This document shows positions 34,674-44,331 of a DNA stretch of 64,000 nt, piece after piece (positions within the stretch are counted from its first letter, which is position 1; each line of letters opens with the position of its first letter). The stretch comes from Fuerstiella sp. (GTDB lineage Bacteria; Planctomycetota; Planctomycetia; Planctomycetales; Planctomycetaceae). The DNA is taken from assembly GCA_029245955.1 (NCBI GenBank), contig JAQWOH010000078.1:62001-126000 (forward strand), read 5' to 3'. Position numbers and translations under genes: made by a program. A model generated the notes under the pieces. It saw only the letters and a list, made by a program, of their open reading frames with translations, did no database searches and was not told the origin of the DNA.

Positions 34674-37430
34674 ATGACAGAATCTGTCTCTGGAAAACTG
34701 TGCGTTACCTGGCTCGTCTGGGGATGTGTACTGTCATCGGTCGGGGGTGGTGAATTTCCCGGGCGCAACTGGAAGCAATTGAGTTCCCCGTCCGACGCTG
34801 GTTGGTCCGTTGACCAACTCATAACGGCTCGGGAGTTTTCCGAAGCGCAGGCTACGGCAGCCGTCATGATCGTGGAAAGCGGACGCGTTATTGACCAGTG
34901 GGGGCCCGTCGGGCTGCCATTGAAATGCCATTCAATCAGGAAGAGTCTGCTGAGTGGGCTGTACGGGGCACACGTCGACACCGGCCGCATCGACATTAAC
35001 CATACCATGCAGCAGCTTGGGATCAACGACAACGAACCATCGCTGACGGTCCCCGAACGACAGGCCAGAATCCGCGACCTGTTAACAGCGCGATCGGGAG
35101 TTTATCATCCCGCGCTGTACGAAACCGCAGCAATGGCAGCAGCTCGACCGCAACGTGGGTCTCATGCCGCAAACACGTTCTGGTACTACAACAACTGGGA
35201 TTTCAACGTTTCCGGTTCCATCTTCGAAAACCTGACGGGGCGCAGCATCTTTGAGGAATTTGAAAACCACGTCGCTAAGCCGATTGGCCTTGAAGACTTC
35301 CATCGCGAGCGACATACACGGTATGTTACAGGCGATGATTCGGTACACGCCGCTTATCCTTTTGAACTCAGCACTCGTGATCTGGCCAGATTTGGCCTGC
35401 TGTTTCTGCGCCACGGCAAATGGAAGGATCAACAGCTGATTCCGCGCAAGTGGGTGCAGGAAAGCACATCTTCTTATTCTGACGCAGGAGCATCGGGAGG
35501 TTACGGTTACATGTGGTGGGTCGCCGTCGACGGCCGGCATTTTCCAGGCGTTTCACTTCCGGACGGCACATATTCGGCACGCGGATACCGTGGACAGTAT
35601 CTACTCGTGATACCCGAATGGGACCTGCTGATCTGTCACCGCGTGAACACATTTCAGCAGGGAACATCTGTTTCGAAAACCGAATTTGGAAAGCTGCTGT
35701 CCCTGATCCTTGCGGCCCGGCCGTCTGCCCCCGCAAGCAACGCATTTCAAACCCCTCGCTCGGTACGGGCTGAGCAGCCAAATGTCGATACGGACAGCGT
35801 CAGATACGATCTTATCATTCGCAATGCAGAAGTGATCGATGGTACCGGTCGGCCTCGCTACAGGGCCGACATCGCCGTGCTGAACGGTGTTATCACTGAG
35901 ATTGGTGACCTGCCAGACGCAGAAGCGAGCAGGGTCATTGATGCCACGGACAGACTGCTGGCCCCCGGGTTTATCGATCTGCATAGCCACGCCGAACAGG
36001 GACTCGTCGACCACGATCCGGCGCGACGCAGCGCGCCAAATCTGATTACTCAGGGCATCACTACAGTCGTTGTGAATCAGGACGGGGGTGGCCCACTGAA
36101 TCTGACGGTTCAACGACAGACGATGGAGCAACTTGGCATCGGCATGAATGTTGTTCCGGTCGCCGGACACGGTACGATTCGTCGGGAAGTTATGGGGCGC
36201 GACCATCAGAGACCAGCCAGCGCCGACGAGCTGGAACGGATGCAGCAACTGCTGCGGAAATCCCTGAAGCAGGGAGCATTCGGCATGTCAGCCGGTCTGG
36301 AATACGTTCCCGGTCGCTGGAGCACCCCGCGCGAGATGGAGGCTCTGGCAGAAACGATCGCCGCCTCGAACGGGGTGTATATTGTCCACGAACGAAGTTC
36401 CGGCAGTCGCCCCATGTGGTTTCTGCCCAGTCGCGATTCGGCCGACCAGCCGTCAATGCTGGACAACCTGAAGGAACTGATTCAGATCGCAGCCACCACC
36501 AACGTGACGACGGTTGCGACTCATATCAAGGCCAGAGGAACCGACTTCTGGGGCTCCAGTCGAAAAATGAATGAGTTAATTCGACGTGCAAGGGATGACG
36601 GACTGCCGTTCTACGCAGACCAGTATCCGTATAACACCAGTGGCTCTGACGGAAGAATAGTCCTGATTCCCGCCTGGGCGTCCTCGAAGCAGGCAGCAAC
36701 GAATACCGACACGGACAACACGGTCAGTCCGGCCGATATGCTTGAAAAGATCATGACGAATGATTCTCTGGCAGCCAATGTACGTCGCGACATCGAATAC
36801 GAAATCATTCGTCGCGGTGGTGCCGACAGGATTCTGATTGTCGAACACCCTGACACAGACAGTGTTGGCAAGACGCTGGGCGAGCTCGCCATGCGAACGA
36901 AATCAACCATCGTCGAAGCTGCAATTTCACTGCAGTTGAACGGCGACCGTAATCGCCGGGGAGGTGCTCGACTGCGGGCGTTTTCGATGTCAGAAGAAGA
37001 CGTGGAATCGTTCGCGGCGACGCCATGGACTGCAACTTCCAGCGATGCGGGCATTGCACTGCCTGGTGACGGGCCTGTGCATCCGCGTTTCTACGGAGCA
37101 TTCCCCAGAAAAATCCGGCACTATGCCATCGACCGCGGTTTGATGAGCACTGAGGAGGCGGTGCGAGTCTCCACCTCGTTGCCGGCGGGAATCCTGAATC
37201 TGACCAATCGAGGCGTCATTCGCAAAGGTGCTCATGCCGATCTGGTTGTCTTCGACCCGATTCGCATTCGTGACAAAGCCGATGCATTTCAACCGCATCG
37301 ATATTCCGAGGGGATCGAATACGTTCTCGTCAACGGAAAGCTGGCGGTCGACCGAGAACAGTGGACTGGCAATCTGTCCGGTCGCGTGTTATCTCGCACG
37401 CAGTCGGCAGCAACAACAATCCCCCCGTAA
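34674..37430 (+). CDS. Exported fusion: S12 serine hydrolase + N-acyl-D-amino-acid deacylase
   Basis: A 918-aa protein. An N-terminal hydrophobic segment (about 9-26) suggests export. Residues 40-345 are a beta-lactamase/DD-peptidase-like (S12) domain with the nucleophile motif S87-I-R-K90, the Y172-N-N motif and a late GYRGQYLLV strand. From about 379 a complete D-aminoacylase-type amidohydrolase follows: YDLIIRNAEVIDGTGR, the metal-binding H-S-H in FIDLHSHAEQG (about 437-439), GMSAGLEYVPG (about 542), ATHIKARG (about 620) and the closing GAHADLVVFDP strand. S12 enzymes cleave D-amino-acid peptides or esters; D-aminoacylases free D-amino acids from N-acyl forms. GAGGA precedes the ATG, 32 bp after the epimerase gene. 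A cytoplasmic paralogue of the second half is at 12568. Confidence 0.86.
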   Translation: MTESVSGKLCVTWLVWGCVLSSVGGGEFPGRNWKQLSSPSDAGWSVDQLITAREFSEAQATAAVMIVESGRVIDQWGPVGLPLKCHSIRKSLLSGLYGAHVDTGRIDINHTMQQLGINDNEPSLTVPERQARIRDLLTARSGVYHPALYETAAMAAARPQRGSHAANTFWYYNNWDFNVSGSIFENLTGRSIFEEFENHVAKPIGLEDFHRERHTRYVTGDDSVHAAYPFELSTRDLARFGLLFLRHGKWKDQQLIPRKWVQESTSSYSDAGASGGYGYMWWVAVDGRHFPGVSLPDGTYSARGYRGQYLLVIPEWDLLICHRVNTFQQGTSVSKTEFGKLLSLILAARPSAPASNAFQTPRSVRAEQPNVDTDSVRYDLIIRNAEVIDGTGRPRYRADIAVLNGVITEIGDLPDAEASRVIDATDRLLAPGFIDLHSHAEQGLVDHDPARRSAPNLITQGITTVVVNQDGGGPLNLTVQRQTMEQLGIGMNVVPVAGHGTIRREVMGRDHQRPASADELERMQQLLRKSLKQGAFGMSAGLEYVPGRWSTPREMEALAETIAASNGVYIVHERSSGSRPMWFLPSRDSADQPSMLDNLKELIQIAATTNVTTVATHIKARGTDFWGSSRKMNELIRRARDDGLPFYADQYPYNTSGSDGRIVLIPAWASSKQAATNTDTDNTVSPADMLEKIMTNDSLAANVRRDIEYEIIRRGGADRILIVEHPDTDSVGKTLGELAMRTKSTIVEAAISLQLNGDRNRRGGARLRAFSMSEEDVESFAATPWTATSSDAGIALPGDGPVHPRFYGAFPRKIRHYAIDRGLMSTEEAVRVSTSLPAGILNLTNRGVIRKGAHADLVVFDPIRIRDKADAFQPHRYSEGIEYVLVNGKLAVDREQWTGNLSGRVLSRTQSAATTIPP

Positions 37431-37459
37431 TCCCAACAGCTGAATTCCGAGACCACCCG

Positions 37460-40400
37460 ATGAATTCGAAACGCATCTGTCTCCTTGCCGTCACGACGGC
37501 AGCGATCCTGCAATGTGCTCATGCTGACGAACTGCAGCCGCAGACCGTCGCTCAGATCGAGCAGCTGATTGAAAAACTTGTTGCAGACCGTGGTATACCG
37601 GGAGTTTCGGTGGCCGTGGCGACGGGTAATCAACTTTCCTATTCCAGGGGCTTTGGCCTGGCTGACGTGGAAAACTCGGTTCCTGCCACAGCTGACACTC
37701 GTTACCGCACGGCCTCCATCGCCAAGTCGATAACCGCGGTGATCGTACTTTCACTTGCCGAGCAAGGTATCATCAATCTGGATGCGGAAGTTCAGCAGTA
37801 CACGCCAGAGTATCCGAGGAAACGCTGGTCAGTGACGTCACGTCAATTACTCGGCCACCTGGCCGGCGTCCGGCACTACAAGAGCGGAGCGGAAGCGCTT
37901 TCGACTCGGCATTTCAGCAGCCTCAATGCCGCGCTGCAGAATTTCCGTGATGACCCGCTGCTGCACAAACCCGGTACCAAGTTTCTGTACACAACTTTCG
38001 GCTTCAATTTACTTGGTAACGTGGTCGAAGGAGCCACAGACGAAACGTTTGTAAACTTGCTGCAGCAGCATGTTCTGCAGCCGGCCGAAATGTCACAGAC
38101 GGTTGTTGATGATCAGTACGCGATCATTCCCCTCAGAACACGCGGCTACATCCGACCAACACCAGAACAACAGAAAGCGTTGCTGGGGGATGAGAATGAA
38201 ACACCGGATCAGCTGTTCAATGCCCCACTGCACGACACCAGCATGAAGATCCCCGGAGGCGGCCTGCTTTCAACGGCCTCCGACCTGGTGCGATTTGCCA
38301 TTGCCCTGAATACGGGCCGGTTGCTGAAGTCGGAAATGTTGCATCAGATGTGGACCAGTCAGGATACTTCGGACGGACAGAAAACAGGTTACGGTCTCGG
38401 CTGGAGTGTGGCCACGCGCAATGGACACAAGCTTGTCTCACACACCGGAGGTCAGTCAGGTACATCTACGGTGCTGCTGTTGATTCCGGAGACGGGCACG
38501 TCCGTGGCGGTCATGTGCAACCTGCAGAATGTCAACCTGTCGCAGCTGGCAAGGTCCGTTGCCGACATTGTCTCTCCTCAACCGGAGCCCGTAGCAGCAA
38601 CAGAGTACACAGCCGTCATTGACAGACTGCAGTCTGTCATTCGACACGAGGTAGAACAGAAACAGCTGCCGGCTTTTTCCATTTCACTGGTCGATCACGA
38701 ACGGGTCGTCTGGAGCGATGGCTTTGGATTTCAGGACGCCAAACAGAAGATCCCCGCGACCGCCGACACCGTTTATCGCGTTGGTTCCGTTTCCAAGCTG
38801 TTCACCGACATCGCGGTCATGCAGCTGGTAGAAAGTGGTGAACTGAACCTGGACACGCCGGTGCAGGAATACGTCCCCGATTTCCAGCCGCAGAATCCGT
38901 TTGACATACCGATCACCCTTCGTCAGCTGATGACCCATCGGTCCGGTCTGGTGCGCGAGTCACCTGTTGGCAATTACTTCGACCCCACGGAGCCGACCCT
39001 GACAGCCACTGTCGCCAGCCTGAACGGCACGAAACTGGTTTATAAGCCAAACACAAGAACAAAGTATTCCAACGCCGCGATCGCCGTTGTCGGGGCAGTC
39101 CTTGAAAAACAACATAATGCCTCTCATGCAGATCGAGTACAGCAGTCCATCCTTGATCCGCTGGGCATGAACAGCAGCGGGTTTGTGGTCACGCCGAATG
39201 TCCGCCGGAAACTGGCAACCGGCTGGATGCGAACCTATGACGGTCGCCGGTTTGAAGCTCCCACGTTTCTGCTGGGTACCGGTCCTGCCGGAAACCTGTA
39301 CTCAAGCGTAACGGATCTGTCGAAGTTTCTGATCTGCATGTTCAACGACGGCCGGACGTCGTCCGAAAAACTTCTGCAACCGGAAACATACAGATTAATG
39401 ACATCACCGACGAAAGATGCAGACGGTCGGCCGCTGGGATTTGGGCTGGGGTTCCACGTGCAGGACCTGGACGGCTTCCGAAAAATTGGCCATGGCGGAG
39501 CTGTCTACGGCTTCTCCACTCAACTGGAAGCACTTCCTGCACGAAGCATCGGCGTCGCCGCTGTCGCGTCTCTGGATGGCAGTAACGGCGTGGTACGTCG
39601 ACTGACAGATTATGCACTAAGACTGATGCTTGCTGCCCAGGACGGCAAACCACTTCCAACGTATCGTACAACGAGCCCTGTGCCATCCGGCCGAATTCAG
39701 GAACTGCTCGGTACCTATCGCGAATCTGATGGAACACGACTGACTCGTATCGGCGAACTGAACGGCCACGTCACCATGCAGCGAGGTTCCTTTCGATACG
39801 ATCTTCGTGTTGCAGCCGATGACGGGACGCTGCTGACTGACGACGCGGCCGGTGTGCATACCCAAGTACAACTGCAGGATGTCGGTACCCTGCGGGTTGG
39901 CGAAGACACGTTCCGGCGAATCTCGAATTTACCACCCGCTGAGGTACCGGAACGGTGGAAAGGACTGATTGGAGAATATGGATGGGACCACAACACACTC
40001 TACATTCTGGAAGACGGTGGCCGGTTGTACGCGCTGATCGAATGGTTCTACTACTACCCTCTGAAGGAAATCACTGCCGACACGTTCGCCTTCCCGGATT
40101 ACGGTCTGTATCACGGTGAAGGGCTGAAGTTCAATCGAAACACAGATGGTACTGCTATCAGCGTGGTTGCTGCAGAAGTCGATTTTCAGCGGCGTGAAGC
40201 AGGTACAAAAGACGGAGAGACGTTTCGTATTGTCCCCGTCAAACCGATCGATGATCTTCGTGCCGCGGCGCTGGCCGCAAGTCCTCCGCTCGAACCAGGT
40301 AATTATCGCGACCCGGCTCTGGTTGAGCTCACGTCTCTGGATCCGACAATCAAGCTGGATATCCGATATGCCTCAACCAACAATTTCACCGGGGCCGTAT

Positions 40401-40870
40401 TCTACAAACAACCACGAGCATTTATGCAGCGGCCGGCGGCTGAGGCCGTCGTACGAGCTCACCAGCGGCTGAAAGCCGAGGGGCTGGGGCTACTGATTCA
40501 CGATGCGTACCGACCATGGCACGTGACAAGAATGTTCTGGGACGCGACGCCGGACGATCTGAAGAATTTCGTTGCCAACCCGGCACGCGGATCCCGTCAC
40601 AATCGAGGCTGTGCCGTTGACCTGACGCTGTACAACCTCAGCACTGGTGAACCGATTCAGATGGTGGCCGGTTACGACGAATTTTCGGCCCGTTCTTTTC
40701 CGCTGTATCCCGGGGGCACTTCGCGACAACGCTGGTATCGCGAGCTGCTGCGGCGCACGATGGAAGCCGAGGAATTTTCCGTCTACGAATTTGAATGGTG
40801 GCACTTTGACTTCAAGGACTGGAAGAAGTACCGCATTGGTAATCTCACTTTCGAACAAATCCACGAATAA
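37460..40870 (+). CDS. Exported fusion: two S12 serine hydrolases + VanX-type D-Ala-D-Ala dipeptidase
   Basis: From ATG 37460 the product is 1136 aa with a clear signal peptide (NSKRICLLAVTTAAILQCAHA). Domain 1 (about 25-370) is a LACTB-like serine hydrolase with S86-IA-K89, YTTFGFNLLG and HTGG. Domain 2 (about 385-720) is a second S12 domain with S443-VS-K446, KYSN and HGGAVYG. Two small beta-rich modules (about 735-930) follow. The C-terminal domain (about 950-1136) is peptidase M15D/VanX: YRPW with its catalytic-type Arg, S-R-H1047-N-R-G-C-A-V-D1054 and E1112-W-W-H1115 supply the zinc ligands and base. VanX cleaves D-Ala-D-Ala. The gene follows the previous fusion by 29 bp. I know no characterised protein with this order. 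Confidence 0.9.
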   Translation: MNSKRICLLAVTTAAILQCAHADELQPQTVAQIEQLIEKLVADRGIPGVSVAVATGNQLSYSRGFGLADVENSVPATADTRYRTASIAKSITAVIVLSLAEQGIINLDAEVQQYTPEYPRKRWSVTSRQLLGHLAGVRHYKSGAEALSTRHFSSLNAALQNFRDDPLLHKPGTKFLYTTFGFNLLGNVVEGATDETFVNLLQQHVLQPAEMSQTVVDDQYAIIPLRTRGYIRPTPEQQKALLGDENETPDQLFNAPLHDTSMKIPGGGLLSTASDLVRFAIALNTGRLLKSEMLHQMWTSQDTSDGQKTGYGLGWSVATRNGHKLVSHTGGQSGTSTVLLLIPETGTSVAVMCNLQNVNLSQLARSVADIVSPQPEPVAATEYTAVIDRLQSVIRHEVEQKQLPAFSISLVDHERVVWSDGFGFQDAKQKIPATADTVYRVGSVSKLFTDIAVMQLVESGELNLDTPVQEYVPDFQPQNPFDIPITLRQLMTHRSGLVRESPVGNYFDPTEPTLTATVASLNGTKLVYKPNTRTKYSNAAIAVVGAVLEKQHNASHADRVQQSILDPLGMNSSGFVVTPNVRRKLATGWMRTYDGRRFEAPTFLLGTGPAGNLYSSVTDLSKFLICMFNDGRTSSEKLLQPETYRLMTSPTKDADGRPLGFGLGFHVQDLDGFRKIGHGGAVYGFSTQLEALPARSIGVAAVASLDGSNGVVRRLTDYALRLMLAAQDGKPLPTYRTTSPVPSGRIQELLGTYRESDGTRLTRIGELNGHVTMQRGSFRYDLRVAADDGTLLTDDAAGVHTQVQLQDVGTLRVGEDTFRRISNLPPAEVPERWKGLIGEYGWDHNTLYILEDGGRLYALIEWFYYYPLKEITADTFAFPDYGLYHGEGLKFNRNTDGTAISVVAAEVDFQRREAGTKDGETFRIVPVKPIDDLRAAALAASPPLEPGNYRDPALVELTSLDPTIKLDIRYASTNNFTGAVFYKQPRAFMQRPAAEAVVRAHQRLKAEGLGLLIHDAYRPWHVTRMFWDATPDDLKNFVANPARGSRHNRGCAVDLTLYNLSTGEPIQMVAGYDEFSARSFPLYPGGTSRQRWYRELLRRTMEAEEFSVYEFEWWHFDFKDWKKYRIGNLTFEQIHE

Positions 40871-40921
40871 GGCGACGGATACGGAACAGCGGAGCGATCG
40901 AGCAGTAACAGAAAAGGGGAT

Positions 40922-43900
40922 TCATTCAGACGTCTGCTGCACTGGCACGTCTCCGTGCCATTTCGCCGATTGTGGCATATGAAACATCGCGAAGGATGTC
41001 TGAATCGGATAATTACAGATACAGCCAACCGAAAAACACGGAGCATTGAGCAATCCATCGGCCGCGACGAGACTGTTGCTGCAACCCGACCGCAGGTTGC
41101 GGATGGCGTATTCCTGCCGCGATTCGACGTCGACGTATGTGGCGCAGTTAGATCTCAGAAACAGCAGATTTTTTCCGCCGACCGCATAGTTGCACCCACC
41201 TCGGCGAAACAGCGCCTCGCCACTGACAAGGTCTCCGGACGCCACGCCGTACGTGTGGCCCGTCTGATTGATAAACGTCTCCGGGCCCAGAATGAGCGGC
41301 TGCTGGCCGCGCATGGGAACTTCCCAGACTTCCTGTCCTGTCGTCCCGTTCAGGGCAAAAGTGCGACTGGCTTTTCCCGCCAGCAACAGGTCCTGCTCAG
41401 TAGAATAGGACAGCCAGTCGTCCTGAGTTCTTAAACTCATAAAGTGCAGGGTCGTCAGTGTCGCCGGCGGGTCGTTTCGAACGGTCTTCCATAATTGCTC
41501 ACCGGTTCGCGCATCCAGTGCCAAGATCGTTGATGGCAGTGTCTCCACGCTGTCGCCTCGCCGCCGCATCAGACCAATTTCTTCAGGAGCATGTGAGTCA
41601 ATACAGAACACCCGCCCCCGGGACAAAGCGATGGCAGCGGTGTTGTACCGCCAGGTGGCGTGACGACTCCACAACTGCTTGCCGGACACACGATCCAGAG
41701 CAACCAAGAGTTCACTGTTCCAGCGTCCTTTTTCGATAGAGTTCTGTTTATTGAACCGCACGGAAATCAGAATCGTTTTATCTGCAACACGTACATCTGA
41801 TGCACTGACCGGCACATCCGTCGGACGGTTCACGTCGACATCAAACGTGTGCCTTGCTTCACCTGTTGCAGGATCCAGCACAAGACACGTCCGTTCGTCC
41901 GCCACGTAGACAGCGTCCTGCATTGACGCATAGCGAGCTGAACTGCCCAGCTTGCGAGACCAGAGCAGACGACCGGTATAGGCATCCACTGCTTTCAGCG
42001 AGTTGGTGGCAACCTGCAGAGCAAACATCCGTCCACCGGCAACCTGTGGTTTGAGACCGTGGCCGTAATCCTTCCGCTTGTAGAAACCGTGATCACGACC
42101 GTCGCCATACCACAGAACCGCCAGAGGCGCCTGGACAAGTTCGTCGCGTGAATAGAATGTTCGTGCAGCATCGCCGGATTCGTGAGACCATACCGCACTG
42201 CCCGGCAATGGCCCAACGCGGCGAAGTATCAGCAACTCGCCGGATAATTCCGTATTCAAGCCGGGAAAATCTCCGGACGATACGAGTTTCAAAATGGCAG
42301 CGCGGTTCGATTCATCCACAGGCAGACACAGGGTCCCTCCATACGGCCGCAGGCTTTCATAAAGAGTCCTCAGATACGGGCCGTCAGCAAGCTGGAGTTC
42401 CTCCACGTCCTCCGTCACAATGAGGTTTGCGATGTACGGAGGCAGCCGAACCGGGTTCGTGTCGTCCACGATAGCCTGAAATCGAGACAGGAATCGCTGA
42501 TCTGCAGCGAACCGACGACGCAAGCGGTCAATAATTCCCGCATCGGTATCGATCGCGATCACGTTGAACCGGGACTTCGAAAGCAGTTCCTGAACTAACC
42601 ATCCGGTTTTCAGTCCTTTAACGATCGCATAGCCTCCGTGGCTTCCTGCCGCCTTCAGAATTGACTGTGTGGCCTCCGAAAAATCTTTCTGCAGCGCGAT
42701 TTCACCATCAACTGCAGCAGGATGCTGCCGGGCATCGGTCGACTTACCACTGAAACAGTGAATTGAACCGTCGCTGGTGACAACGATCAGCCGACTATTC
42801 GCCACCAGCATACTGGTCGGCTCGGCCGGCAGCTGCTTCGTCCAGACAACGGTCCCCGGCTTGCTGTCATCGGCATTCAGAAGAACAGCGAACAAATCAC
42901 GGCCACTATGGGCGATCAGTTGCTGCCTGGCCTTCAGCAGGGACGTTGTCAGCTGTTTTTTCCCCGCAAATGGAGTTTCCAGCGTCCACAGTTCCGGCAC
43001 ATCCCAGCGAGCCGGCTTGATATCCTGGCCGTTAAACAGTTTCTCCTGAAGTGAAGTCGTTGCGTTCTTTACGTCGTAGGCATACACAATACCATTGTCG
43101 ACCCCGTATGCGATTGTTCCGTCAACGACAGATCGGTGGTCGCAGCCGGGAGCAAACTTGTAGGGAAACAACGGCCCCTCAAACAGGTCTGCCTTGGGAC
43201 CACTCCATCCCGCAGGAGCATTCTCACCGGCCGCAGCCCAGCGACTTGCGATCTCTCGCCCGTCCTTCAGGCTAATGATGCCGGTCCGCCCAACAAACGC
43301 AGTCTCTCCACTGACTACGACTCGACTGTCTCCGTTACGGTAGCCCTGAACAAAATAGTGCAGCTTGCCGGTCCTGCGATCCAGCCGAGCAGGCATGGAA
43401 CGACCATTGGGCACGATCAGCATGTCTCCGCTGACCAGCATATGCCCCTGCGGAGAGATCCCCGATTCCTGCAGATAATTGTGATCGACTCGGACGTTCT
43501 CAATCGCGTGGCTACTGTCGTTCGTCCAGATCACACGCCCGGTCTTTGCGTCCACTGCGTGCACAAACACTCCCAGCGTCGGCCAGATTCCGGCACCAAA
43601 GTAGACAACATCATCAGCGTATACGGGGCCACCTCGTACTGGCCAGAGTGACACGACTCTGGCATTGCCCAGGTGAACATAGGGTTCACGATTCGCAGAC
43701 GCTCCGAAAGTCTTCCACAACAGTGTCCCGGTTGAAGCATCAACGCAATACAACCAGCCATCATCTGAACCGACACAAACACGTCCGTCAAACGCAACGG
43801 GAGCCAGTCGGACCGGACCATTCGTGTAAAAACGCCAGAGTTCGTCCCCCGTTGCCAAATCGCAGGCCGTCAGACTGCCATCGACCATGGAGCCGAAGAA

Positions 43901-44155
43901 CATTCGTGAACCAAGCACAACGGGTTCGTAGGACGCATCAAAATGCAGGCGAGACTCATTGGGCCATGCGGGCAGCGCAGACGGAAGCTGTCGTGTCCAC
44001 TGCAAGTGAAGTTCTGCAGGCAGTTCTGAGTCCGACGCACCGCTGCGCTGCGCATCGTGCCGCCACATGGGCCAGTCAGCGGAAGCAGATCTGTCTGACA
44101 GAATTGAACAAGCAACGATTCCGAATAACAGCACAGACGGTCGTGGAAGCAACAT
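40922..44155 (-). CDS. Exported PQQ-type beta-propeller protein with inserted methyltransferase-like domain
   Basis: A 1077-aa protein from ATG 44155 with a signal peptide (about 1-26, ending RSASA). The N-terminal 480 residues are PQQ/PQQ-like propeller blades, e.g. GSLTACDLATGDELWRF and GWLYCVDASTGTLLWKT. Around 490-620 a Rossmann-like segment intervenes (GYAIVKGLKTGWLVQEL, VIAIDTDAGIIDRLR, LIVTEDVEEL), resembling a SAM-dependent methyltransferase core in layout. Propeller blades resume (AVDAYTGRLLWSR, LVLDPATGEARHTF, LALDARTGEQLWKT) to the end. The motif of a true SAM-binding GxGxG is degenerate (VKGLKTG), so catalysis is doubtful. It faces the VanX fusion gene convergently (51-bp spacer). 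Its role is unknown. Confidence 0.82.
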   Translation of the reverse strand: MLLPRPSVLLFGIVACSILSDRSASADWPMWRHDAQRSGASDSELPAELHLQWTRQLPSALPAWPNESRLHFDASYEPVVLGSRMFFGSMVDGSLTACDLATGDELWRFYTNGPVRLAPVAFDGRVCVGSDDGWLYCVDASTGTLLWKTFGASANREPYVHLGNARVVSLWPVRGGPVYADDVVYFGAGIWPTLGVFVHAVDAKTGRVIWTNDSSHAIENVRVDHNYLQESGISPQGHMLVSGDMLIVPNGRSMPARLDRRTGKLHYFVQGYRNGDSRVVVSGETAFVGRTGIISLKDGREIASRWAAAGENAPAGWSGPKADLFEGPLFPYKFAPGCDHRSVVDGTIAYGVDNGIVYAYDVKNATTSLQEKLFNGQDIKPARWDVPELWTLETPFAGKKQLTTSLLKARQQLIAHSGRDLFAVLLNADDSKPGTVVWTKQLPAEPTSMLVANSRLIVVTSDGSIHCFSGKSTDARQHPAAVDGEIALQKDFSEATQSILKAAGSHGGYAIVKGLKTGWLVQELLSKSRFNVIAIDTDAGIIDRLRRRFAADQRFLSRFQAIVDDTNPVRLPPYIANLIVTEDVEELQLADGPYLRTLYESLRPYGGTLCLPVDESNRAAILKLVSSGDFPGLNTELSGELLILRRVGPLPGSAVWSHESGDAARTFYSRDELVQAPLAVLWYGDGRDHGFYKRKDYGHGLKPQVAGGRMFALQVATNSLKAVDAYTGRLLWSRKLGSSARYASMQDAVYVADERTCLVLDPATGEARHTFDVDVNRPTDVPVSASDVRVADKTILISVRFNKQNSIEKGRWNSELLVALDRVSGKQLWSRHATWRYNTAAIALSRGRVFCIDSHAPEEIGLMRRRGDSVETLPSTILALDARTGEQLWKTVRNDPPATLTTLHFMSLRTQDDWLSYSTEQDLLLAGKASRTFALNGTTGQEVWEVPMRGQQPLILGPETFINQTGHTYGVASGDLVSGEALFRRGGCNYAVGGKNLLFLRSNCATYVDVESRQEYAIRNLRSGCSNSLVAADGLLNAPCFSVGCICNYPIQTSFAMFHMPQSAKWHGDVPVQQTSE

Positions 44156-44331
44156 CAAATGAGTCTCCGGATTCGTGGCTTGAGTCTACTGCATGATTCT
44201 TGCACAATCATCAACGATTTACCTCATCACATCCTTTGCTCGTCGCTTCGCTGCCCTAGAATGCAGTGAAACGTGCGGCTGCCGACAGGTTTCCTGAACG
44301 CTCACGTTCGTGGAATTTTTACAGTTCTTCC

